From assembly GCA_964019425.1 (NCBI GenBank), contig OZ025849.1:62001-126000 (forward strand): DNA of 64,000 nt, given 5' to 3'. The position numbers were made by a program, and so were the translations under genes. The first letter of the stretch is position 1. Each line of letters starts with the position of its first letter. Source of the DNA: Flectonema sp. DT1601. Lineage: Eukaryota > Euglenozoa > Diplonemea > Diplonemida > Diplonemidae. The notes below the pieces were generated by a model that searched no databases, was not told the DNA's origin, and worked only from the letters and a program-made list of their open reading frames with translations. Of this stretch, positions 21,530-32,642 are shown piece by piece.

Positions 21530-23269
21530 TTAAGGGCCAGACATTTGGTATTCATCCTCATCAGATTGGGAGGGTTCAGAGTTTTCTTGGTTCTGTTCTA
21601 GCCAGTAGTTCATGAGTGGATCATCTTTTTTTGCGCTTAGAAGGTGCTTAACATGTGCCATACGATGCATAACAACCTCACTCCCCCGACGTCTCAGAAT
21701 AGTTGAATCGGGATTTCTTCGCAATAAGCTTTTAAAGATATGTCTCTCCTCTCTTGTTACAGCTTCATAGCCCAATGGCCCTGATTCAACTACCTTTAAG
21801 AGGATGGCTTCGATCGTCTTATTATTTACATCTCTCAAGACTTCACAGCTCTCATCATAGCTGCGGCCAAGTGATGTCATAAACTGTGCATGACTCTCTC
21901 CCACAGAATTCTCAAGGACCTCCTCCAGATCGCCGAGATTTCCCCCCAGCAAGGCGTACCAACCCTTCAGTGTTGATTCTGCAGCAGTCTTGTTTCCCCC
22001 TAGAAGCTTCATGTAATCGTCCCGGTTTCCAAATTTGGAGAAGTAGCCGTCAACAAACTGACTCCGAGACAGTGGCGGGACGTGGACAAACTTAACGTGA
22101 CTCCTCGAGATATACTGGACAACGTCCCCAATCTGTTGGTGTTTTTATTATTTTTTAGAGAGGGAAAGAGCCTGTGGTTGAACTGCTGGCAGGCACATAC
22201 AAGTTGTAAAATGGCATACTTGAGGGACGCTCGCTTCGAAGATCACTGGACCGACTTGGTCATCGTATGTGTATGTCCTACCAAATTGATATGTGCTACT
22301 TGCGAATGATCCACAATCCTTGTACTCCAGACCAGCCTTCGATTCTTTGTTTGTCTTGAGATTGATGTAGAGCGCGAGCGGGTGTCCATAGACTGGTCTG
22401 CAGAATTCCTGATCAACCCAATGGAGGAAGGAGAACGCGCTGCGTTTATCAGTTATACCCAGTTTTTCGTACATGGCTGTTTCGATGTCGAGTTCCTTGC
22501 CAGTGGACAATCCAATTTCGAGCTTCAGGACACAGGACCTTCCTTCGAGAGCCTTCTCAATTGTTGTGCTTTTCCCAGCGGCATTTGGGCCTCCTACAAA
22601 CATGAACTTCCCCTTCTTTGTTACATTAAAGTCGTTGACATAGGTCTGAATCTCCTTGATTGTGGTGCGGCTGTTGTAGATGTCCGTTATCCTCTCATTG
22701 TACAACTCTGGTGAAGGCTGGCCAGGGCTGAGGACTTGGTGAAGAGCCACAAATAGTCGCAGGGTATCACCAAACAAAAATAGCGGTGTTGCAGCAATGC
22801 CAAGAAGGAACTTAACAACAGCCTTATCCAGGTTAATAATTGGAGCTAACGCAGCTGGTATCAAAAACATGAAGGCTATCAACAGAGGTGGCTGTACTAG
22901 AATTGGCCAATAACCATAATATGTCAGTGTCACAATAGCACAGATCAAAAGCAACCATGAGATACATATAAGGGTGTTATCAAGGGTATATATTCCTGGT
23001 GTTGGCTGTGTTGGTGCTGGTGTTGGCGGTGTTGGTGCTGGTGTTGGCGGTGTTGGTGCTGGTGTTGGCGGTGTTGGTGCTGGTGTTACAGAAGGAATCC
23101 CTTTCTTCTTTCCCATCTTATGATTTGTCTTTATAAAAAAATAGACTAACATTTTAGTTTCCTTAGCTGCAACAGGTAGGAAAAAGTTGCGGATATAAAC
23201 ACTACAACAGCAAAGTGCCAGTGTTAGCCACGCAGTGTCGTTAATATATCCCTTGTGTTTCCTACCCAT
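21530..23269 (-). CDS. Membrane-anchored P-loop NTPase, copy 2
   Basis: Exons 23269-22220 and 22132-21530 with the same 87-nt intron give 550 residues. The Thr/Pro array has four heptads, the last with Q for P. Other differences from copy 1 are few (for example FFIKTN for FPIKTN, APIINLD for APFISLD, TKKGKF for TKEGKF, TYQFGR for TYLFGR). The Walker A motif is intact and the frame is open throughout, so this copy looks as functional as copy 1. Confidence 0.8.
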
Positions 23270-23276
23270 TTTGTGT

Positions 23277-23440
23277 TCTGTGGAGGAATAAGGTTAACTA
23301 TCGAATCGATCGACTATGTCGATTAATTTTTATTTTCCGTCTCGATCAAGACGCTAAACCGAGTGTTTCTTTCTCATAAAAAAAAAAAAATAAATAAATA
23401 AATAAAAGAATAAATTTAAAAAAAAAAAAAGAATAAACAA
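23277..23440. promoter_or_regulatory. Divergent spacer with satellite motif, copy 2
   Basis: Same arrangement as 20430-20600, with four AAAT units instead of three in the simple repeat after the A tract. Confidence 0.45.
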
Positions 23441-23884
23441 TGGTAGGAAAAAGTTGCAGATATAAGGAAACCGAGTGTTAGAAAATAGAACTGAAGAAGG
23501 TCACTATACTCGTCATAGACTTAACGGTTGGTGTAAAATAACATCACCGATAACTACATTCACTGGTAGATATTAATACGGAATGCCAAACGGACTTGCA
23601 AAAATATTTCTACGATCGCAATCAATGCGAGAAGGTATCTTCAGAGACGGTATGATCTGGACTGGTTCTGAAGCTGTTGAGGGAACTCCTAACGGATTCG
23701 GTCGGGGAATATTAATAACAGGAACAACCTTTGAAGGGAAATCAACAATGGGATGTGTCCTGTAGACGGAATATTCACATTTCCTGACGGCAGAACTGAA
23801 TCAATATCAAACATCTTCAACCTTGTATTATTCGATAACGGTGATGACTTACCTGATCCTGTAGCTGAGTGGTTGGAAATCTGA
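23440..23884 (+). pseudogene. MORN-repeat gene, copy 2
   Basis: Same decayed reading as copy 1 with the GIFRDGM form. The stop of the last segment (AEWLEI) is at 23882. The downstream T tract differs slightly. Confidence 0.65.
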
Positions 23885-24158
23885 TTTGAGTTTCTTTGTT
23901 TTTTTATATAGTTTTTTTTATTATCAACTTTTAAATATTTCTTTTAATCACCTCGCCTGTGCAGACAAAACAAGGCTGTAGGAGAACTAGTCTGAGTCTG
24001 CTCGTTGTTCAGAGAATAAGCAAGCGAAGTGATTGGCTCTTTTTTTTTTCTTAATTTATTTTTAGTCTACGTAGCTGTGTTCCTAATGAATAAAATACAA
24101 GGTGTGTAGCAACGAAATGCCTTACTGCCATTAATCGGTACGTTGGTACTCGGGCTTT

Positions 24159-24709
24159 CGTCAAGAAATAAACAATCTTTATAAAAAAATAAAAATGAAC
24201 ATTTCTTTGTAAAATTCTTTATTAAAAAAAAAGTTGTTAGCAACAATTGCTAGTTCTTATACTACTCGTCCCTTTTTAGTCCTTCATCAGTAAGTTCTAA
24301 GGGACTCAATGCTTACCACCTGTAACTTCTGGTACAGGAATGTAGTTAGTTAGTATCATTAATTTTAGAACAAAAAAGTGAGAATAAGAAAAGTAGAGAT
24401 TAGTAAAAGAAAAGTATTCATTTCCACAGTTTCCTAACATCAAAGGGTAATAGAATATGTAGTTTCAGAAGCCTTAATCTTATACTACTCGTCCCTTTTT
24501 AGGCCTTCATCAGTAAGTTCTAAGGGACTTCATTCTATGGTGAAGTTGCTATCGTTCAAAGATAAAAATCCATCGGAGCTCGTCAGGATAGGGCTAGCAA
24601 TGTTCATTTGCTTTTGCTCAATTTGAATTTTTGACGTCTGGTCGTTTCACTATTACAGTCGAGTTAATGGATGAGTCGTCATCCAATTTGCGTTTTACTT
24701 TATCTTAAC

Positions 24710-24746
<37 letters not shown>

Positions 24747-25715
24747 GTGGTGGGAAGGGTGGGTGGGATTACTTAATTTATTAAGGGAGTACGAAAAGGA
24801 GAAAGAGAGCCTATAGAAGTAATAAAAGTTGAAATTCGGGTACTTTAAATGTAGCGAGAACGAAATATCGGCAGTTTCTTGATGATCGTAAGTATCATTG
24901 ATGCTCTTTTTCTCGAACGTGTTACGTTTTATTTCTGAAACCAAATGGTGCTGTATTTCTTAATGTTTTCCTTTTCTTTATTTTATATTGCGTACGAGTT
25001 GTTTATGCTTTCTTTTTGTTAAACGATGATTTATTAATAAACTAAGGGAGGTAGACATGGCCGACGGATGGTTGATTCCCACGTGACGGGGGGAATCACC
25101 CTAATCAGTCTGCCATATTTATTTGAAACTATAAGACGAAGTATTGCAATTTGTATGAATGAACTAATGTAAAGATAATTACACGATATGCTAATGCGTA
25201 GGGGTGGTTACTGAGTAATGGCGCTTGGCCACGACCCAGCTACCACCAGAAAAAAAAAAAGTGCTGGTACCCAACAGCGGGAAAAAAAAAAAAGAGTTGT
25301 TCACAACAGCGAAAAAACTTTTTGGGTGCAGGCAACGGAGAAAAAAACTTTTTTTTATGTAGGCAACGGAGAATTCTCCTCATTTAAATGCAAATCGTTA
25401 ACCTCAGGAGCAACCCTGATTTATGTATGGTTTTTAAATTCCACATTCTGAGTCTGTAAGTTTTTTTCTTTCTGCGACATAATTTCTATTAAGAGCACAA
25501 GGGAGAACATGCCTCCAGATTCAAAGGTTTAAAGAATAAAGTGACAAGCTAACATTTGGATGTCTCGTAACATCGTTGACGAATCCGTAACGTGTTACAC
25601 ATCCTAAGAACATACGCAAGCGTAATGTACTTCGTACAAATCTGCTTGTGTTATTTGTACGGGTACTCTGCTCACAGCGGGTTGTCGCAAATGCTTCAAC
25701 CTGGGTACAGAGTGA
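24159..25715. other. Insert between arrays, non-coding
   Basis: Unrelated DNA interrupts the third unit. It holds a ~51-bp direct repeat (cttatactactcgtcccttt... gggact) at 24256-24306 and 24479-24530. A 30-base T tract lies at 24712-24745. A palindromic stretch around gattcccacgtg lies near 25074, and several caacagcg / gcaacggagaa repeats lie at 25272-25372. Open frames at 24705-24944, 25218-25451 and 25521-25745 contain homopolymer or repeat sequence and are not called. The right edge (about 25660-25715) matches 17820-17873 before the G-run. Confidence 0.55.
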
Positions 25716-25895
25716 TGGGGGGGAAGACTGTTTGATTAGGTTCATACGAATATAAATCTCTGTATTGTATCAGAACTCAATAATAAAATTAAAAAACTCA
25801 TGACACGGTGACTAAAAATGTTAATACAGGCTAACACTCTGCAATTGACGTACTTGCTCTACATTATAATCAATGTTTCTAACTTATCTGCTTCA
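25716..25895. repeat. G-run-headed block, copy 2
   Basis: Seven G then the same 175-bp block as at 17874. Here it continues past cttcatggggg into agtacattcgcaaggctgaa and a short conserved frame, unlike the copies at 17.9 and 32.1 kb. Confidence 0.6.
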
Positions 25896-26023
25896 TGGGG
25901 GAGTACATTCGCAAGGCTGAAACTTACTATAAATTCACTATATCAATTATACCACAGAAGTAGTAAAATACAAGCTAGAAAGACATGTGATATCAGTTAT
26001 TAGAAGAGGGTAGAAAGGAATTA

Positions 26024-26230
26024 TTAAACTTGGGAAAATTCGTCTTTAACCCTCTTCACAGCAGGGCCTTCTGCTTTATTTGTCTTCTTCCTTATTGGGT
26101 CAGCAGCACACACCTTAAACATGCTGCACACTGCTGATATCAAACTCATGAAGGGAAACATTCGACATGCATTGGATCCTACAAACCTGAACCCATTAGA
26201 CAGGGCAACGCACCTGCTACTCTGTTCCAA
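26024..26230 (-). CDS. Conserved short ORF after G-run block, copy 1
   Basis: A 68-codon frame, MEQSSRCVALSNGF to VKRVKDEFSQV, kept almost unchanged at 26.0, 35.2 and 40.7 kb. It has a mildly hydrophobic middle (MFPFMSLISAVCSMF) and a basic tail. Its stop lies about 300 bp from the G-run, close to the 350 bp between G-run and stop in the large retroelement copies. I therefore suspect it is the C-terminal remnant of a related, 5'-truncated element rather than a free-standing gene. This copy reads SNACRM where the others read SSSCRM. Function is unknown. Confidence 0.4.
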   Translation of the reverse strand: MEQSSRCVALSNGFRFVGSNACRMFPFMSLISAVCSMFKVCAADPIRKKTNKAEGPAVKRVKDEFSQV

Positions 26231-26311
26231 CTTTTGGTTTGAAAATCTTGGCTGAGAAACTACACAGCTAAGTGGTACTTTAGTATGAAAAAAAGGGGGA
26301 AAGAAGCTATT

Positions 26312-28216
26312 TTAAGGGCCAGACATTTGGTATTCATCCTCATCAGATTGGGAGGGTTCAGAGTTTTCTTGGTTCTGTTCTAGCCAGTAGTTCATGAGTG
26401 GATCATCTTTTTTTGCGCTTAGAAGGTGCTTAACATGTGCCATACGATGCATAACAACCTCACTCCCCCGACGTCTCAGAATAGTTGAATCGGGATTTCT
26501 TCGCAATAAGCTTTTAAACAATTCTGTCTCCTCTTCTGTCACAGCTTTATAACCCAATGGCCCTGATTCAACTACCTTTAAGAGGATGGCTTCGATCGTC
26601 TTATTATTTACATCTCTCAAGACTTCACAGCTCTCATCATAGCTGCGGCCAAGTGATGTCATAAACTGTGCATGACTCTCTCCCACAGAATTCTCAAGGA
26701 CCTCCTCCAGATCGCCGAGATTTCCCCCCAGCAAGGCGTACCAACCCTTCAGTGTTGATTCTGCAGCAGTCTTGTTTCCCCCTAGAAGCTTCATGTAATC
26801 GTCCCGATTTCCAAATTTGGAGAAGTAGCCGTCAACAAACTGACTCCGAGACAGTGGCGGGACGTGGACAAACTTAACGTGACTCCTCGAGATATACTGG
26901 ACAACGTCCCCAATCTGTTGGTGTTTTTGTTATTTTTTAGAGAGGTAATTTGATACTGCATTTTCAAGCTCAAAAGGAACAACAATTTCTCCGACAATCT
27001 TGACTGTCAGCGGCAGCGTAGTAAATGACTGCAAATAAATAAATAATACCACTGGAGGCCACGTGAACATAGTTGAGCGCCACTTGCCTATGTTACCGTA
27101 ACAGCTTTTTATAAAACTCATGAGTACTTAATTAATACATTATATTGTCTTGAAAATTAACCATAGGTGTTTTTGTTATTTTTTAGAGAGGGAAAGAGCC
27201 TGTGGTTGAACTGCTGGCAGGCACATACAAGTTGTAAAATGGCATACTTGAGGGACGCTCGCTTCGAAGATCACTGGGCCGACTCGGGAATCGTATGTGT
27301 ATGTCCTACCAAATAGATATGTGCTACTTGCGAATGATCCACAATCCTTGTACTCCAGACCAGCCTTCGATTCTTTGTTTGTCTTGAGATTGATGTAGAG
27401 CGCGAGCGGGTGTCCATAGACTGGTCTGCAGAATTCCTGATCAACCCAATGGAGGAAGGAGAACGCGCTGCGTTTATCAGTTATACCCAGTTTTTCGTAC
27501 ATGGCTGTTTCGATGTCGAGTTCCTTGCCAGTGGACAATCCAATTTCGAGCTTCAGGACACAGGACCTTCCTTCGAGAGCCTTCTCAATTGTTGTGCTTT
27601 TCCCAGCGGCATTTGGGCCTCCTACAAACATGAACTTCCCCTCTTTTGTTACATTAAAGTCGTTGACATAGGTCTGAATCTCCTTGATTGTGGTGCGGCT
27701 GTTGTAGATGTCCGTTATCCTCTCATTGTACAACTCTGGTGAAGGCTGGCCAGGTCTGAGGACTTGGTGAAGAGCCACAATTAGTCGCAGGGTATCACTA
27801 AAGAAAAAAAATAGCATCGTTAGGCTAATAATTGGGGCTAACGCAGCTGGTATCAAAAACATGAAGGCTATCAACAGAGGTGGCTGTACTATTGGCCAAT
27901 AACCATAATATGTCAGAGTCACAATAGCACAGATCAAAAGCAACCATGAGATACATATAAGGGTGTTATCAAGGTTAAATATTCCTGGTGTTGGCTGTGT
28001 TGGTGCTGGTGTTGGCGGTGTTGGTGCTGGTGTTACAGAAGGAATCCCTTTCTTCTTTCCCATCTTATGATTTGTCTTTATAAAAAAATAGACTAACATT
28101 TTAGTTTCCTTAGCTGCAACAGGTAGGAAAAAGTTGCGGATATAAACACTACAACAGCAAAGTGCCAGTGTTAGCCACGCAGTGTCGTTAATATATCCCT
28201 TGTGTTTCCTACCCAT
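26312..28216 (-). CDS. Membrane-anchored P-loop NTPase, copy 3, with extra exon
   Basis: Exon 1 is 28216-27248 and the last exon is 26914-26312. Between them lie 333 nt instead of 87. The extra DNA contains a candidate 72-nt phase-0 exon (27028-26957; acceptor tttgcag, donor GCA|GTATCA) encoding SFTTLPLTVKIVGEIVVPFE plus LENA. Including it gives 547 residues; skipping it gives 523. The extra segment is bounded by two copies of a ~25-bp intron repeat (ctctctaaaaaataac...), so the short intron of the other copies could be a deletion between these repeats. The Thr/Pro array has two heptads, and the third/fourth membrane segments are shortened (LTMLFFFFSD replaces the DKAVVKF...FLFGD stretch). 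In the last exon residues YKAVTEEETELF replace YEAVTREERHIF. Confidence 0.75.
26957..27028 (-). other. Candidate 24-codon cassette exon in NTPase copy 3
   Basis: 72 nt, phase 0, bounded by a tttgcag acceptor and GTATCA donor. It is absent from the other four copies. The following intron would be only 42 nt, which is short. Confidence 0.5.
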
Positions 28217-28224
28217 TTTGTGTT

Positions 28225-28390
28225 CTGTGGAGGAATAAGGTTAACTATCGAATCGATCGACTATGTCGATTAATTTTTATTTTCCGTCTCGATCAAGACG
28301 CTAAACCGAGTGTTTCTTTCTCATAAAAAAAAAAAATAAATAAATAAATAAAAGAATAAATTTAAAAAAAAAAAAAGAATAAACAATGGT
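28225..28390. promoter_or_regulatory. Divergent spacer with satellite motif, copy 3
   Basis: Same arrangement as 20430-20600. The MORN leader here has the longer gcggatataaggacactataa form shared with 18.17 and 38.9 kb. Confidence 0.45.
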
Positions 28391-28847
28391 AGGAAAAAGT
28401 TGCGGATATAAGGACACTATAAGGTGAAGGAAACCGAGTGTTAGAAAATAGAACTGAAGAAGGTCACTATACTCGTCATAGACTTAACGGTTGGTGTAAA
28501 ATAACATCACCGATAACTACATTCACTGGTAGATATTAATACGGAATGCCAAACGGACTTGCAAAAATATTTCTACGATCGCAATCAATGCGAGAAGGTA
28601 TCTTCAGAGACGGTATGATCTGGACTGGTTCTGAAGCTGTTGAGGGAACTCCTAACGGATTCGGTCGGGGAATATTAATAACAGGAACAACCTTTGAAGG
28701 GAAATCAACAATGGGATGTGTCCTGTAGACGGAATATTCACATTTCCTGACGGCAGAACTGAATCAATATCAAACATCTTCAACCTTGTATTATTCGATA
28801 ACGGTGATGACTTACCTGATCCTGTAGCTGAGTGGTTGGAAATCTGA
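28390..28847 (+). pseudogene. MORN-repeat gene, copy 3
   Basis: Same decayed reading as the other full copies (GIFRDGM form); the last segment stops at 28845. Confidence 0.65.
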
Positions 28848-29338
28848 TTTGAGTTTCTTTGTTTTTTTATATAGTTTTATTTATTATCAACTTTTAAATA
28901 TTTCTTTTAATCACCTCGCCTGTGCAGACAAAACAAGGCTGTAGGAGAACTAGTCTGAGTCTGCTCGTTGTTCAGAGAATAAGCAAGCGAAGTGATTGGC
29001 TCTTTTTTTTTCTTAATTTATTTTTAGTCTACGTAGCTGTGTTCCTAATGAATAAAATACAAGGTGTGTAGCAACGAAATGCCTTACTGCCATTAATCGG
29101 TACGTTGGTACTCGGGCTTTGCACAAATTTATTTTAGTTACAAAAATACTTAGTTAAAATACCTCCGTCTGCTTCCGCAATGGTCCTAGGGGAAAGGCTT
29201 CTTTCATAGAAGAGAACACTTCGATTATTCAACGCTTGCAAGAAGGTGCAATCACAAAGGACAAATGAAAAAAGAGAGTTTTCAACAAACCGAACTAAAC
29301 TAAACGCCCAAGAGAAAAAAAGGGGGAAAGAAGCTATT

Positions 29339-30997
29339 TTAAGGGCCAGACATTTGGTATTCATCCTCATCAGATTGGGAGGGTTCAGAGTTTTCTTGGT
29401 TCTGTTCTAGCCAGTAGTTCATGAGTGGATCATCTTTTTTTGCGCTTAGAAGGTGCTTAACATGTGCCATACGATGCATAACAACCTCACTCCCCCGACG
29501 TCTCAGAATAGTTGAATCGGGATTTCTTCGCAATAAGCTTTTAAAGATATGTCTCTCCTCTCTTGTCACAGCTTCATAACCCAATGGCCCTGATTCAACT
29601 ACCTTTAAGAGGATGGCTTCGATCGTCTTATTATTTACATCTCTCAAGACTTCACAGCTCTCATCATAGCTGCGGCCAAGTGATGTCATAAACTGTGCAT
29701 GACTCTCTCCCACAGAATTCTCAAGGACCTCCTCCAGATCGCCGAGATTTCCCCCCAGCAAGGCGTACCAACCCTTCAGTGTTGATTCTGCAGCAGTCTT
29801 GTTTCCCCCTAGAAGCTTCATGTAATCGTCCCGGTTTCCAAATTTGGAGAAGTAGCCGTCAACAAACTGACTCCGAGACAGTGGCGGGACGTGGACAAAC
29901 TTAACGTGACTCCTCGAGATATACTGGACAACGTCCCCAATCTGTTGGTGTTTTTATTATTTTTTAGAGAGGGAAAGAGCCTGTGGTTGAACTGCTGGCA
30001 GGCACATACAAGTTGTAAAATGGCATACTTGAGGGACGCTCGCTTCGAAGATCACTGGACCGACTTGGTCATCGTATGTGTATGTCCTACCAAATAGATA
30101 TGTGCTACTTGCGAATGATCCACAATCCTTGTACTCCAGACCAGCCTTCGATTCTTTGTTTGTCTTGAGATTGATGTAGAGCGCGAGCGGGTGTCCATAG
30201 ACTGGTCTGCAGAATTCCTGATCAACCCAATGGAGGAAGGAGAACGCGCTGCGTTTATCAGTTATACCCAGTTTTTCGTACATGGCTGTTTCGATGTCGA
30301 GTTCCTTGCCAGTGGACAATCCAATTTCGAGCTTCAGGACACAGGACCTTCCTTCGAGAGCCTTCTCAATTGTTGTGCTTTTCCCAGCGGCATTTGGGCC
30401 TCCTACAAACATGAACTTCCCCTCTTTTGTTACATTAAAGTCGTTGACATAGGTCTGAATCTCCTTGATTGTGGTGCGGCTGTTGTAGATGTCCGTTATC
30501 CTCTCATTGTACAACTCTGGTGAAGGCTGGCCAGGTCTGAGGACTTGGTGAAGAGCCACAAATAGTCGCAGGGTATCACCAAAGAAAAAAAATAGCATCG
30601 TTAGGCTAATAAATGGGGCTAACGCAGCTGGTATCAAAAACATGAAGGCTATCAACAGAGGTGGCTGTACTATTGGCCAATAACCATAATATGTCAGAGT
30701 CACAATAGCACAGATCAAAAGCAACCATGAGATACATATAAGGGTGTTATCAAGGTTAAATATTCCTGGTGTTGGCTGTGTTGGTGCTGGTGTTGGCGGT
30801 GTTGGTGCTGGTGTTACAGAAGGAATCCCTTTCTTCTTTCCCATCTTATGATTTGTCTTTATAAAAAAATAGACTAACATTTTAGTTTCCTTAGCTGCAA
30901 CAGGTAGGAAAAAGTTGCGGATATAAACACTACAACAGCAAAGTGCCAGTGTTAGCCACGCAGTGTCGTTAATATATCCCTTGTGTTTCCTACCCAT
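29339..30997 (-). CDS. Membrane-anchored P-loop NTPase, copy 4
   Basis: Exons 30997-30029 and 29941-29339 with the 87-nt intron give 523 residues. It shares copy 3's two-heptad Thr/Pro array and shortened membrane region, but has the short intron and the last-exon sequence of copies 1 and 2. It is thus a mosaic of the two types, as expected from gene conversion or unequal exchange. The Walker A motif is intact. Confidence 0.8.
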
Positions 30998-31005
30998 TTT
31001 GTGTT

Positions 31006-31170
31006 CTGTGGAGGAATAAGGTTAACTATCGAATCGATCGACTATGTCGATTAATTTTTATTTTCCGTCTCGATCAAGACGCTAAACCGAGTGTTTCTTT
31101 CTCATAAAAAAAAAAAAATAAATAAATAAATAAAAGAATAAATTTAAAAAAAAAAAAAGAATAAACAATG
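31006..31170. promoter_or_regulatory. Divergent spacer with satellite motif, copy 4
   Basis: Same arrangement as 20430-20600, with the short MORN leader form. Confidence 0.45.
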
Positions 31171-31612
31171 GTAGGAAAAAGTTGCAGATATAAGGAAACC
31201 GAGTGTTAGAAAATAGAACTGAAGAAGGTCACTATACTCGTCATAGACTTAACGGTTGGTGTAAAATAACATCACCGATAACTACATTCACTGGTAGATA
31301 TTAATACGGAATGCCAAACGGACTTGCAAAAATATTTCTACGATCGCAATCAATGCGAGAAGGTATCTTCAGAGACGGTATGATCTGGACTGGTTCTGAA
31401 GCTGTTGAGGGAACTCCTAACGGATTCGGTCGGGGAATATTAATAACAGGAACAACCTTTGAAGGGAAATCAACAATGGGATGTGTCCTGTAGACGGAAT
31501 ATTCACATTTCCTGACGGCAGAACTGAATCAATATCAAACATCTTCAACCTTGTATTATTCGATAACGGTGATGACTTACCTGATCCTGTAGCTGAGTGG
31601 TTGGAAATCTGA
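31170..31612 (+). pseudogene. MORN-repeat gene, copy 4
   Basis: Same decayed reading as the other full copies; stop of the last segment at 31610. Downstream sequence lacks the gagtctgctc stretch present after copies 1 to 3, as does copy 5. Confidence 0.65.
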
Positions 31613-32102
31613 TTTGAGTTTCTTTGTTTTTTTATATAGTTTTTTTTATTATCAACTTTTAAATATTTCTTTTAATCACCTCGCCTTTGCAGACAAAACA
31701 AGGCTGTAGGAGAACTAGTCTGTTGCTCAGAGAATAAGCAAGCGAAGTGATTGGCTCTTTTTTTTTTTTTTCTTAATTCATTTTTAGTCTACGTAGCTGT
31801 GTTCCTAATGAATAAAATACAAGGTGTGTAGCAACGAAATACCTTACTGCCATTACTCGGTACGTTGGTACTCGGGCTTTGCACAAATTTATTTTAGTTA
31901 CAAAAATACTTAGTTAAAGTACCTCCGTCTGCTTCCGCAAAGGTCCTAGGGGAAAGGCTTCTTTCATAGAAGAGAACACTTCGATTATTCAACGCTTGCA
32001 AGAAGGTGCAATCACAAAGGACAAATGAAAAAAGAGAGTTTTCAACAAACCGAACTAAACTAAACGCCCAAGAGAAAAAAAAGGGGGAAAGAAGCTATTT
32101 TA

Positions 32103-32290
32103 GGGGGGGAAGACTGTTTGATTAGGTTCATACGAATATAAATCTCTGTATTGTATCAGAACTCAATAATAAAATTAAAAAACTCATGCATGACACGGTG
32201 ACTAAAAATGTTAATACAGGCTAACACTCTGCAATTGACGTACTTGCTCTACATTATAATCAATGTTTCTAACTTATCTGCTTCAGGGGG
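32103..32290. repeat. G-run-headed block, copy 3
   Basis: The G-run is fused directly to the truncated NTPase/MORN unit; the block then ends at cttcaggggg and passes straight into the 3' end of retroelement copy A. Two G-run junctions thus lie within 190 bp. Confidence 0.6.
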
Positions 32291-32642
32291 ATAGAATGTT
32301 TGAATTTGTAAAATACAACTGTTTTGTATCGCGTTAACATAGCGATGGTTTAACATCTGTTAAGGATACAGTGACTATGGTGATGCTTAACTTAGCCTTT
32401 TAAAGTAACTATTAGGTTTCGAGAGTAATCCATATACCTCTTACCTCTATTCTCTCTCATCAGTATGGTGTAGAAGTAAGTCAATCAATTATTTAGACCG
32501 AAGCACTCCAGTTTGCAGGACTGGAGTGTAGTTACTTTTGTTTCTTTTATTAAAATATAAAAAAACTTTATATCATTATTACTAGTTCGTAGCGCACTAC
32601 TAGTGGAGCACTCTTCTACAATAAATGTAGAAAGTGTGATAA
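32291..32642 (-). other. 3' region of retroelement copy A
   Basis: About 350 bp between the G-run and the stop codon, shared with copies B, C and D. Reading in the element's sense, it has a hairpin directly after the stop (CTTTCTACA...TGTAGAAGAG), a CACTAGTAGTG palindrome, a hairpin ACTCCAGT...ACTGGAGT, the hammerhead-like core, and an AT-rich end abutting CCCCC. Confidence 0.7.
32402..32538 (-). ncRNA. Hammerhead-ribozyme-like motif, copy A
   Basis: Sense strand: CTGATGA (32463-32457), then GAGAG, a 26-nt loop, CTCTC and GAAA (32420-32417). This is the CUGAUGA / stem II / GAAA core of a hammerhead. An outer 10-bp stem (AAAGTAACTA with TAGTTACTTT) encloses it, and GGTC upstream could supply the cleavage-site GUC pairing with the CC after GAAA. 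Stem I pairing is not obvious, so activity is doubtful. Penelope-like elements are known to carry hammerheads. Confidence 0.45.

Larger units (their letters stand above)
18385..24158. repeat. Tandem array 1 of the NTPase/MORN unit
   Basis: Two complete head-to-tail units (18385-21251, 2867 bp; 21252-24098, 2847 bp) and the first 60 bp of a third. Each unit opens with aaggtgtgtagcaacgaaat. Units differ by few substitutions; the length difference comes mainly from the 21-bp minisatellite in the NTPase gene. The third unit is cut at 24158 by unrelated DNA. The near identity points to recent amplification or gene conversion. Confidence 0.9.
26286..32102. repeat. Tandem array 2 of the NTPase/MORN unit
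   Basis: A 5'-trimmed unit (26286-29062), a complete unit (29063-31822) and a 280-bp piece of a third (31823-32102), head to tail. The left end joins at aaaaaaaggggg; the right end stops at a G-run. Confidence 0.9.
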
